A stretch of DNA of 5,985 nt from Acidobacteriota bacterium (lineage in GTDB: Bacteria; Acidobacteriota; Blastocatellia; Pyrinomonadales; Pyrinomonadaceae), in the NCBI GenBank assembly GCA_023391155.1, contig JAEWBM010000197.1, positions 1 through 5,985 of the forward strand. Reading direction: 5' to 3'. The notes under the pieces were generated by a model. The model saw only the letters and a list, made by a program, of their open reading frames with translations. It was not told the DNA's origin and made no database searches. Positions 1 to 5,985 of the stretch are shown here, piece after piece. Each line of letters opens with the position of its first letter. Position 1 is the first letter of the stretch. Both the position numbers and the translations under genes were made by a program.

Positions 1-180
1 ATCGGCGGTGCGATCATGGATTCCGGGCCGGTCATTCTCGATTCGATCATCGCCCGCGCGAAGGAGTTTTCGTTCGGGCCGGCATTCGCCGGGACCTCGA
101 TACGGGCAGGCGAATTGGGCGATAAGGCCGCAGCGATCGGAGCTGCTCTCATCGCCGGCTCGGCCAATCGAAGGGCATAG
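1..180 (+). CDS. ROK-family protein (sugar kinase or transcriptional regulator), 3' end only
   Basis: Frame 1 is open from the left edge to a TAG at 178-180, giving the last 59 residues of a protein that starts outside the window. The fragment begins IGGAIMDSGPVILDSI, which resembles the late glycine motif of ROK proteins (Repressor, ORF, Kinase). It ends with GDKAAAIGAALIAG, the typical ROK C-terminal helix pattern (GD.A...GAA..A). ROK members are cytoplasmic glucokinases, N-acetylhexosamine kinases or sugar-responsive repressors. The ATP- and sugar-binding motifs and any N-terminal HTH are not in view, so kinase and regulator cannot be told apart, although glucokinase-like is a common case. 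It is separated from actA by a 280-base non-coding gap and has no known link to respiration, so it is probably a separate transcription unit. No convincing Rho-independent terminator follows it. The family call is from motif recognition only. Confidence 0.75.
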   Translation: MGGAIMDSGPVILDSIIARAKEFSFGPAFAGTSIRAGELGDKAAAIGAALIAGSANRRA

Positions 181-301
181 CGGCCGAGTTAGGCCTGCAA
201 AACTGCCCGAGCGAAAGCCTATTAATCTTGCTGATCAGTAGAACTTATTTTACTGAGATTGCTTATCCTGCATAAAGCGAATATTTTGTAGAGTTTGAAA
301 C

Positions 302-329
302 TTGCGGATTTTCAGGGATTTTGTAAAAT
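302..329 (+). promoter_or_regulatory. Candidate sigma-70-type promoter for the act operon
   Basis: TAAAAT at 324-329 matches the TATAAT -10 consensus at five of six positions. A weak -35 (TTGCGG, 302-307, three of six) lies 16 bases upstream. It sits in the AT-rich block at about 221-366, the only such block in the window, 130 bases before actA. A second, weaker pair is TTGCTT (259-264) and TATTTT (282-287), with 17 bases between. The -10 overlaps a small inverted repeat (GTAAAA 323-328 / TTTTAC 338-343) that could be a binding site. Consensus promoters differ between phyla and no transcription start is known, so this is a position guess; that the operon promoter lies in 181-460 is more certain than the exact hexamers. 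Confidence 0.3.
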
Positions 330-346
330 TGGTTCAGTTTTACGGC

Positions 347-366
347 GATTTTCTCTGATCAAAATC
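347..366 (+). repeat. Inverted repeat GATTTT-N8-AAAATC in the actA upstream region
   Basis: GATTTT at 347-352 and AAAATC at 361-366 form a perfect 6-base inverted repeat around an 8-base spacer. Two more GATTTT copies lie at 307-312 and 317-322, so the three direct copies start 10 and 30 bases apart, close to whole helical turns. This could be an operator or a bent-DNA element near the candidate promoter. In AT-rich DNA such short repeats also arise by chance. There is no T-tract after it, so it is not a standard terminator. Confidence 0.3.
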
Positions 367-395
367 CGATGCGCAGATCCGGACGGGCGCCCCAC

Positions 396-443
396 CGCCG
401 TTTCGGACATCGGCGAAGTTTAGCTGCCGCGATCCTCAGCGGC
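396..443 (+). other. Two small GC-rich hairpins in the actA leader
   Basis: CGCCG (396-400) pairs with CGGCG (411-415) across a 10-base loop, and GCCGC (426-430) pairs with GCGGC (439-443) across an 8-base loop. The second ends 17 bases before the actA start codon. Both would lie in the 5' leader if transcription starts upstream near 335. Each stem is only 5 base pairs and neither is followed by a U-run, so they are not intrinsic terminators. They may affect ribosome access, or may be chance pairing in GC-rich sequence. Confidence 0.25.
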
Positions 444-460
444 CATAGGCATCTTCAAAA

Positions 461-1120
461 ATGGCACAATTTTTCAATAAGAGTGCGAACAACATTGCCC
501 GGATATCGATGGTCGTGGCGGTCGTCCTGGCCGGGACCGCGTTCTATGTTTATACGCAGGTGGCGCGATCGTCATACCTCACGGGTATATATGTCGAAAA
601 GCAGCAGCCGGTGCAGTTTAGCCATAAGCACCACGTCGGCGACGACGGCATCGATTGCCGATACTGCCATACGACGGTGGAGACCACGGCGTCGGCCGGG
701 ATGCCCTCGACACAGACCTGTATGAATTGCCACTCGCAGCTATGGGCAGACAGCCCGTATCTGGAGCCAGTGCGTGCCAGCTTTAGGGACAACACGCCGA
801 TCGAATGGGAACGCGTTCACGACCTGCCCGAATACGCATACTTTAATCACAGCATTCACATAGCGAAGGGCGTGGGGTGTTCGACTTGTCATGGCGAGGT
901 CGACAACATGGCCGCCGTTTATATGGAAAATACGCTGCAGATGGAATGGTGCCTTGCCTGCCACCGTGAGCCGGAGAAATTTATCCGGCCCAAGGACCAG
1001 CTCTATAACATGCAGTGGCAGGACGGCGACATAACCGCTGATGAGCGGCTGAAGCTTAAAGAGGATTACAAGATCAGGAGCAAAGAGATGCTCACGAGCT
1101 GTTCGGTCTGTCACAGATAG
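461..1120 (+). CDS. actA: Alternative complex III subunit ActA, membrane-anchored pentahaem cytochrome c
   Basis: This is the electron-exit subunit of ACIII, taking electrons from the ActB Fe-S clusters and handing them to a periplasmic cytochrome or terminal oxidase. The 219-residue product has an N-terminal segment MAQFFNKSANNIAR, one hydrophobic helix at about residues 15-32 acting as an uncleaved anchor, and then a periplasmic domain. Five CXXCH haem c sites are visible: CRYCH 66-70, CMNCH 87-91, CSTCH 140-144, CLACH 164-168 and CSVCH 214-218, the last right at the C-terminus. Histidines outside these motifs (55, 57, 58, 120, 130, 133) can supply distal ligands. Five haems, size and anchor all match the ActA family (cytochrome c7/c3-like fold). 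ATG 461 is the first start after an in-frame TAG at 446-448, but no clear Shine-Dalgarno precedes it. It heads the operon, 80 bases before actB. Cytochrome c maturation is required. Identity is strong because actB and actC follow. Confidence 0.95.
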   Translation: MAQFFNKSANNIARISMVVAVVLAGTAFYVYTQVARSSYLTGIYVEKQQPVQFSHKHHVGDDGIDCRYCHTTVETTASAGMPSTQTCMNCHSQLWADSPYLEPVRASFRDNTPIEWERVHDLPEYAYFNHSIHIAKGVGCSTCHGEVDNMAAVYMENTLQMEWCLACHREPEKFIRPKDQLYNMQWQDGDITADERLKLKEDYKIRSKEMLTSCSVCHR

Positions 1121-1182
1121 CAGGAAAGGGCCGGCCGAGAGGGCATTTCAGATAGCCCCGGATGGCAGCAGAACTGACGAAT

Positions 1183-1189
1183 AGAAGGA
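1183..1189 (+). promoter_or_regulatory. Ribosome binding site that favours the 1201 start of actB
   Basis: AGAAGGA at 1183-1189 contains AAGGA, complementary to the 16S rRNA tail, and ends 11 bases before ATG 1201. The alternative in-frame ATG at 1162 has no such motif at a usable distance; the nearest purine run, GAGAGGG at 1137-1143, is 18 bases away. The spacing to 1201 is somewhat long, so the evidence is supportive rather than decisive. Confidence 0.5.
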
Positions 1190-1200
1190 ATCAGCAACAG

Positions 1201-4200
1201 ATGCCAATTCAGGAAAGCAGTCAAAAGTTTGCAAAGCTCCGCGACAAGATATTGTCCGGAAAGACCGGCAAGGAATATTGGCGTAGCATCGAGGAATATG
1301 TCGATGCTCCGGAATTTGAGGAATACGTAAAGACGGAATTCCCCGAGCACGCAGACACCTGGGACAACAGCGTCAGCCGCCGGAACTTTATCAAGGTGAT
1401 GGGTGCGTCGCTTGCCTTGGCAGGCCTCTCCGGCTGCGTGATCCAGCCGCCGGAAAAGATCGTGCCGCGTGTGCAATCGGTCGAGGACATGCTTCCGGGC
1501 AAGGCTCTCTTCTTTGCGACTGCGATGACGCTTGGCGGCATCGCTACGGGGCTTTTGGCACGTTCGTTTGAAGGGCGTCCGGTCAAGCTTGAGGGAAATC
1601 CGGAACATCCGGGCAGCCTCGGGTCTACAGACGTATATTCGCAGGCCGCCCTGCTCGAGATGTATGACCCGGACAGGTCACAGCAGGTGATGTTCCGCGG
1701 GAGCGGCAGTGCCTGGCAAAATTTCCAGACGGCTATCCGGACCGCCATCGAAGAGAATCGTGCGGACGGTGGAGCGGGGGTCCGCTTCCTGACGCCGACC
1801 ATCACCTCACCGACATTGCAGGCCCAATTCAGGCAGATCGGGACGGAAATGCCGAACGCGAAGTGGGTGCAGTATGAGCCGGTAAATAAGGATAACGTGC
1901 ACGAGGGGGCGAGGATGGCGTTCGGTTCGCCGGCGCACCCGGTGTATCGGTTCGAACGTGCGGCGCGAATCCTTTCCCTCGATGCAGATATCTTTTCGGG
2001 TTCGAATCCCCGCTACATGGCCGACTATGCTGCCGGTCGGAAGATCAGCGGTGAAGGCCGCGAGATCAACCGAATGTACGCCGTCGAGACGACGATGACA
2101 CTGATGGGGGCAAAGGCCGACCACCGCATCGCCGTTAAGCCGAGCCAGATGCTAGAGGTCGCAAAAGCGATCGCGGCCGGATTCGGTGTCGGCGGCGGGG
2201 CCGCTCAACCGACCGGGCATGAGAATTGGATCGGCCCGATGGTCGCGGACCTGAACGCCCACCGCGGACGCTCACTGGTCGTTGTGGGAGACCATCAGCC
2301 GCCGGTCGTGCACGCGATCGCCCATGCTATCAACTCAGCTTTAGGGAATGTCGGGCAGACGGTGACCTTTATCGATCCGCTTGCGGCAAATACTGAGGTG
2401 CCCCAGATCGAACAGCTTCGCGGCCTGATGGCGGATATCGATGCCGGGCTGGTGAAGATGCTTGTCATCATGGGAGGCAACCCGGTTTATAACACGCCCG
2501 CCGACTTGAAGCTCGATTTTAACCGGGTCGAGGGCAAGGTCCCGCTTAGAGTTCATCTCGGCCTTTATTTCGACGAGACCGCGGAGATCTGCCATTGGCA
2601 TGTGCCTGAGAAGCACTTCCTGGAGATGTGGGGCGACGCTCGGGCATACGACGGTACGGTCACGACGATCCAGCCGTTGATCGACCCGCTATACGGCGGC
2701 AGGTCAATGTACGAGATCGCGCAGCTTTTCATGCAGGAAAACTTTGAAAAGCGCGACATCGATATCGTCAAGGAATATTGGCAAACGCAAAATCTGACGC
2801 CTGCTGCGCCCGCCGCAGCCGCTACCCCGGCAGCGACGCCATCGCCGGCCGCAGCCAATGGTGCAACGCCGTCAGAGAACGGAGCGACCAACGGTGCCGC
2901 ACCCTCACAGAATGGTGCGTCTCCTGCGGTCAGCCCGAGTCCCGCAGCAACACCGGCTGCCAGCCCGAGCCCGGCACAGGCCGCGGCTGCACCGGCATCT
3001 CGTAATTTTGAGGACAATTGGCGAAAGGTGATCCACGACGGGTTTATCCCGAATTCGGCGCCGGCCGGCCGGACGCTTTCGGCCAACGCTGGCTTTTTGA
3101 ATGAGCAGCAGCCGATGGTTTCGCAGGGCGAGATCGAATTCACCATCTTGCCCGACCCCTGCATCTACGACGGCCGATTTGCAAACAACGGCTGGATGCA
3201 GGAATTGCCTAAACCGCTCAACAAGATCACGTGGGACAACGTCGGCCTTATCAGCCCGGCGACCGCGGCCCGCCTCGGCGTTAATGGCGCCCGGGACGAG
3301 CGCGAGATCTCCGGCGGTGAGCGGGGCATTCCCTTTGTCGAGACGAAAGGCACCAATATGGACGCCGACGTCGTGACCGTTACCTATAACGGCGGACAGC
3401 TCGAGGGTGTGCCGATGTGGGTGACGCCCGGCCAGCCGGACGACGTCATCACGCTATTCATGGGCTATGGCCGGACACGCGGCGGACGCGTGGCGACGCC
3501 CGAAGCTGGGTCCCTTGGTTATGACGTGTTCAAGATCCGCCGGTCTGATGCGATGAATATCGGCAGCGGGTCGATCCAGAAGTCCGGGCTCAAGGCGACG
3601 ATAGCCTCCGCGCAGATCCATTTCAATATGGAAGGGCGCGACCTGCTGAGGGTCTGGGACGTCCATCATCTGGATGAACACATCGTCGACGGCGAACAGC
3701 ACAACGAGTACGACAAGACGATGTACCAGGAGGCGAACGAGTACTACCAAAAAGAATGGTACTCGGAGAATTATAAGTGGGCGATGTCGATCGACCTCAA
3801 TTCCTGCGTCGGTTGTAACGCGTGCGTGATCGCCTGTCAGGCCGAGAACAACATTCCCGTTGTCGGCAAGGAGCAGGTCGAGCGCAGCCGTGAAATGCAC
3901 TGGCTTAGGATCGATACATATTATGGCGGCGAGGATATCAACAACCCGAGCGGGCCATATTTTCAGCCGATCGTCTGTATGCAGTGTGAACAGGCACCGT
4001 GCGAGGTGGTGTGCCCGGTCCACGCGACGGTCCACTCACCTGAGGGGCTGAACGACATGGTCTATAACCGCTGCGTCGGAACGCGGTATTGCTCGAACAA
4101 CTGCCCTTACAAAGTGCGCCGGTTTAATTTCTTCCTCTATCAGGATTGGGATACGCCGCAGTACAAGCTTATGCGGAATCCTGAGGTTACGGTACGCAGC

Positions 4201-4551
4201 CGCGGTGTGATGGAAAAATGCACCTACTGTACGCATCGCATTTCGCAGGCGAGGATCGAGGCTGAAAAGGATGGCCGGAAGATCCGTGACGGGGAAGTGG
4301 TGACCGCGTGCCAGGCGGCATGCCCGACGAACGCTATCGTTTTCGGCAACCAGAACGATCCGGAGAGCAAGATCGCACAGATCAAGCAGGACAAGCGTAA
4401 CTATAACTTGCTCAATGAGTTGAACACGCAGCCGCGGACGACATATATGCCGGATCTGAAGAACCCGCATCCGGAGATGCCGAACTACACCGCACCCGTC
4501 TTTGAGAAGAAGGCGGAAGACAAGGGGAAAGCGAGCGAGAACGGACACTAG
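1201..4551 (+). CDS. actB: Alternative complex III subunit ActB, molybdopterin-oxidoreductase-like domain fused to a four-cluster Fe-S domain
   Basis: ActB is the large periplasmic subunit that relays electrons from the ActC quinol site to the ActA haems. From ATG 1201 it has 1116 residues; ATG 1162 would add 13 and lacks an RBS. In order it shows a family-typical N-terminal stretch (GKEYWRSIEEY), a twin-arginine motif at R60-R61 (RRNFIKVMG), and a hydrophobic segment ending in a lipobox-like LSGC with C79. A molybdopterin-oxidoreductase-like domain follows at about 80-840 (EGNPEHPGSL at 131-140; HFLEMWGDA at 472-480). I see only two cysteines there (464, 654) and no N-terminal CxxCxxxC cluster motif, as expected for ActB, which binds no Mo cofactor. 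The Fe-S domain, about 855-1080, has Cys 869/872/875/879, 926/929/934/938, 958/964/968 and 1007/1010/1037/1041. These 15 cysteines fit three [4Fe-4S] and one [3Fe-4S]. An Ala/Pro-rich insertion spans 534-600. TAT export is inferred. actC follows after 37 bases. Confidence 0.95.
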   Translation: MPIQESSQKFAKLRDKILSGKTGKEYWRSIEEYVDAPEFEEYVKTEFPEHADTWDNSVSRRNFIKVMGASLALAGLSGCVIQPPEKIVPRVQSVEDMLPGKALFFATAMTLGGIATGLLARSFEGRPVKLEGNPEHPGSLGSTDVYSQAALLEMYDPDRSQQVMFRGSGSAWQNFQTAIRTAIEENRADGGAGVRFLTPTITSPTLQAQFRQIGTEMPNAKWVQYEPVNKDNVHEGARMAFGSPAHPVYRFERAARILSLDADIFSGSNPRYMADYAAGRKISGEGREINRMYAVETTMTLMGAKADHRIAVKPSQMLEVAKAIAAGFGVGGGAAQPTGHENWIGPMVADLNAHRGRSLVVVGDHQPPVVHAIAHAINSALGNVGQTVTFIDPLAANTEVPQIEQLRGLMADIDAGLVKMLVIMGGNPVYNTPADLKLDFNRVEGKVPLRVHLGLYFDETAEICHWHVPEKHFLEMWGDARAYDGTVTTIQPLIDPLYGGRSMYEIAQLFMQENFEKRDIDIVKEYWQTQNLTPAAPAAAATPAATPSPAAANGATPSENGATNGAAPSQNGASPAVSPSPAATPAASPSPAQAAAAPASRNFEDNWRKVIHDGFIPNSAPAGRTLSANAGFLNEQQPMVSQGEIEFTILPDPCIYDGRFANNGWMQELPKPLNKITWDNVGLISPATAARLGVNGARDEREISGGERGIPFVETKGTNMDADVVTVTYNGGQLEGVPMWVTPGQPDDVITLFMGYGRTRGGRVATPEAGSLGYDVFKIRRSDAMNIGSGSIQKSGLKATIASAQIHFNMEGRDLLRVWDVHHLDEHIVDGEQHNEYDKTMYQEANEYYQKEWYSENYKWAMSIDLNSCVGCNACVIACQAENNIPVVGKEQVERSREMHWLRIDTYYGGEDINNPSGPYFQPIVCMQCEQAPCEVVCPVHATVHSPEGLNDMVYNRCVGTRYCSNNCPYKVRRFNFFLYQDWDTPQYKLMRNPEVTVRSRGVMEKCTYCTHRISQARIEAEKDGRKIRDGEVVTACQAACPTNAIVFGNQNDPESKIAQIKQDKRNYNLLNELNTQPRTTYMPDLKNPHPEMPNYTAPVFEKKAEDKGKASENGH
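2800..3000 (+). repeat. Low-complexity Ala/Pro/Ser/Asn-Gly-rich coding segment inside actB
   Basis: About 67 codons (ActB residues 534-600) encode almost only Ala, Pro, Ser, Thr, Asn and Gly. Two imperfect repeat families are visible: an NGA-containing unit starting at 2857, 2878, 2890 and 2911 (spacings 21, 12, 21 bases; for example NGATPSE and NGAAPSQ), and (S/T)PSPA units on either side. It lies between ...EYWQTQNLT and NFEDNWRKVIHDGF, which read as ordinary ActB sequence. The frame stays open and intact, so it is an in-frame flexible insertion rather than damage. A surface-exposed, disordered linker in the periplasm is the likely structural outcome. Confidence 0.85.
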
Positions 4552-4588
4552 GAGATAGCCGGTAAGGCCGATCAGAAATCGCAAGAAT

Positions 4589-5985
4589 ATGCAGAGCTTA
4601 AAGGAAATCCATGACAGGATCTATCCGCCGATGGTTGAGGGCGACCACACCTTCGCCACCGTCTCGGACAAGATCGGCGACCTGACGCTCAAAAAGCGGA
4701 CACCGTTCCATTGGTTCATCGGGTTCGGCATCGCTTTTATGGTCGCCCAGCTCCTGGCCGTTTCGGTGGTCTATCTGCTGGCGAACGGCATGGGCATTTT
4801 CGGCAACAACCAGCCGGTGGGCTGGGCGTTCCCGATCATCAACTTTGTCTGGTGGATCGGTATCGGCCACGCGGGGACGCTGATCTCGGCGATCCTTTTG
4901 CTGCTTAACCAAAAATGGCGGACATCGATCAACCGGTTCGCTGAGGCGATGACGCTTTTCGCCGTGGCGAACGCGGCCGTCTTTCCGCTGCTTCACACGG
5001 GCCGCCCGTGGCTGGCCGCCTACTGGCTTTTCCCGTATCCCAACACGATGGGGATCTGGCCGCAGTTTCGAAGCCCCCTGATCTGGGACGTTTTTGCGGT
5101 ATCGACCTACGCGACCATTTCTCTTCTGTTCTGGTACGTCGGGCTGATACCGGATTTTGCGACGCTTCGCGACCGTGCCAAGAGCAAGTTCTTTAAGTTC
5201 GTGTATGGCATCTTGTCGTGGGGCTGGCGGGGGAGCGCACGCCACTGGCACCGTTACGAGATCGCTTATCTGCTCCTCGCCGGGCTCTCGACGCCGCTTG
5301 TGCTTTCGGTCCACTCGATCGTTAGCTTCGACTTTGCGGTGTCACAGCTTCCGGGCTGGCACGCGACGATATTCCCGCCCTACTTCGTTGCGGGAGCCAT
5401 CTTCGCCGGGTTTGCAATGGTGCTGATCCTGAGCATTCCGCTGCGGGTGCTCTACAACATGAAGGATTTCATCACCGATACCCATCTGATCCTGATGGGC
5501 AAGGTGATGCTGGCGACAGGGCTGATCGTCGTGTACGGTTACGCGATGGAGCTTTATTTCGCGTGGTACAGTGCGAGCCAGTATGAGTGGTTCATGATGT
5601 TGAACCGCATCTGGTACGGGCCCTATTGGTGGTCGTATTGGCTTCTGATCATCTGTAACGGGCTTTCGATCCAGTTGCTCTGGTTCAAGAAATTCAGGGA
5701 AAGCCCCTTCTGGCTGTTCGTTATCTCGGTGGTGGTCAGCATCGGGATGTGGCTGGAACGATTCGTGATCATCATCACGAGCCTTAACCGCGACTTCCTG
5801 CCCTCGTCGTGGGGGATGTTTGCCCCGACGATGTGGGACATCCTGATGTTCGCCGGGACCCTTGGATTCTTTTTCACGCTGGTGTTCCTGTTCATCCGGT
5901 TCCTGCCGATCATCTCGATATTCGAGGTCAGGACCTTGCTGCCGGAGGCGAACGTGCACGGGCATCAACAGGATTTTGACGAGAG
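4589..5985 (+). CDS. actC: Alternative complex III subunit ActC, NrfD/PsrC-like quinone-binding membrane protein (3' end cut by window)
   Basis: ActC is the polytopic subunit that binds and oxidises menaquinol and contacts the ActB Fe-S domain; the family belongs to NrfD/PsrC/HybB. The frame is open from ATG 4589 to the window edge (465 codons plus two bases), and the family is usually not much longer, so only a short tail is missing. I count about ten hydrophobic helices, near residues 41-66, 83-106, 118-138, 166-187, 224-247, 263-287, 300-322, 345-366, 372-394 and 415-440. Conserved-looking polar residues at or near membrane segments include H94, H136 in HTGRP, D167, H242 and D248; some are candidates for the quinone site or proton path. 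The N-terminal PPMVEGDHTFATVSDKI motif is typical and lies in front of the first helix. ATG 4589 is the first start after an in-frame TAG at 4556-4558, but has no good Shine-Dalgarno; ATG 4631 is an alternative that would remove 14 residues, just before the MVEG motif. Confidence 0.93.
   Translation, partial: MQSLKEIHDRIYPPMVEGDHTFATVSDKIGDLTLKKRTPFHWFIGFGIAFMVAQLLAVSVVYLLANGMGIFGNNQPVGWAFPIINFVWWIGIGHAGTLISAILLLLNQKWRTSINRFAEAMTLFAVANAAVFPLLHTGRPWLAAYWLFPYPNTMGIWPQFRSPLIWDVFAVSTYATISLLFWYVGLIPDFATLRDRAKSKFFKFVYGILSWGWRGSARHWHRYEIAYLLLAGLSTPLVLSVHSIVSFDFAVSQLPGWHATIFPPYFVAGAIFAGFAMVLILSIPLRVLYNMKDFITDTHLILMGKVMLATGLIVVYGYAMELYFAWYSASQYEWFMMLNRIWYGPYWWSYWLLIICNGLSIQLLWFKKFRESPFWLFVISVVVSIGMWLERFVIIITSLNRDFLPSSWGMFAPTMWDILMFAGTLGFFFTLVFLFIRFLPIISIFEVRTLLPEANVHGHQQDFDE

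Noticed and set aside
183..220. Possible terminator after the ROK gene (GGCC gagtta GGCC and AGGC...GCCT pairings)
   Set aside because: Stems are only four base pairs and no T-run follows, so it cannot be supported as an intrinsic terminator.
8..241. 77-codon plus-strand frame at the left edge
   Set aside because: Out of frame with the ROK C-terminus, and its Arg/Ser/Pro-rich composition marks it as a shadow.
369..725. 118-codon plus-strand frame overlapping the start of actA
   Set aside because: Arg/Ser-rich shadow in another frame; the overlapping actA frame carries the haem motifs and anchor helix.
1162..1200. Upstream start for actB at ATG 1162
   Set aside because: In frame and possible, but it has no ribosome binding site, while 1201 has AAGGA upstream. 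The extra 13 residues show no ActB-like sequence that I recognise.
2565..3164. 199-codon minus-strand frame across the low-complexity segment of actB
   Set aside because: Its Ala/Gly/Val-rich stretch is only the complement of the Ala/Pro repeat codons; the plus-strand frame is unmistakably ActB.
4598..5314. 238-codon open frame on the minus strand opposite actC
   Set aside because: It is highly Arg/Pro/Asp-rich with no recognisable motif and lies antisense to clear ActC transmembrane coding sequence. It arises from GC-rich codon use.
5342..5968. 208-codon open frame on the minus strand opposite the end of actC
   Set aside because: Charged, His/Asp/Gln-rich composition typical of antisense translation of a membrane protein; no family resemblance.
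1..5985. CRISPR arrays, tRNA or rRNA genes, insertion sequences, phage or defence genes
   Set aside because: I saw no spaced direct repeats, RNA gene signatures, transposase motifs or terminal inverted repeats on either strand.

Overview
The window carries the first three genes of an alternative complex III (ACIII, Act) operon on the + strand: actA (pentahaem cytochrome c), actB (molybdopterin-oxidoreductase-like domain fused to a four-cluster Fe-S domain) and actC (NrfD/PsrC-like quinone-binding membrane subunit, cut by the window edge). Together these are the core of a quinol:electron-acceptor oxidoreductase that replaces the cytochrome bc1 complex in many bacteria. It passes electrons from membrane quinol to a soluble cytochrome or directly to a haem-copper oxidase. 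The remaining subunits (actD, actE, actF) and often oxidase genes normally follow actC and would lie beyond the right edge.

Layout: 1-180 is the 3' end of an unrelated ROK-family sugar kinase/regulator gene. 181-460 is non-coding. It has a strikingly AT-rich block (about 221-366) inside otherwise GC-rich DNA, and then GC-rich hairpin sequence up to actA. It most likely holds the operon promoter and leader. 461-1120 is actA, 1201-4551 is actB (a start at 1162 is possible), and 4589 to the end is actC. The gaps between genes (80 and 37 bases) and the shared strand fit one transcript.

How they work together: ActC holds the quinol site in the membrane. ActB carries Fe-S clusters (15 cysteines, matching three [4Fe-4S] plus one [3Fe-4S]) on the periplasmic face. 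ActA carries five c-type haems, anchored by one N-terminal helix. Electrons would run quinol -> ActC site -> ActB clusters -> ActA haems -> acceptor.

Organism: a Gram-negative-type bacterium with aerobic respiration through ACIII. The GC-rich coding sequence, weak Shine-Dalgarno signals at actA and actC, and an Ala/Pro/Ser-rich low-complexity linker within ActB would suit Acidobacteriota (for example Blastocatellia). This is inference only; other ACIII-bearing phyla (Bacteroidota/Rhodothermota, Gemmatimonadota, Planctomycetota) cannot be excluded. I see no new kind of system here. The most unusual element is the roughly 67-residue low-complexity insertion inside ActB.
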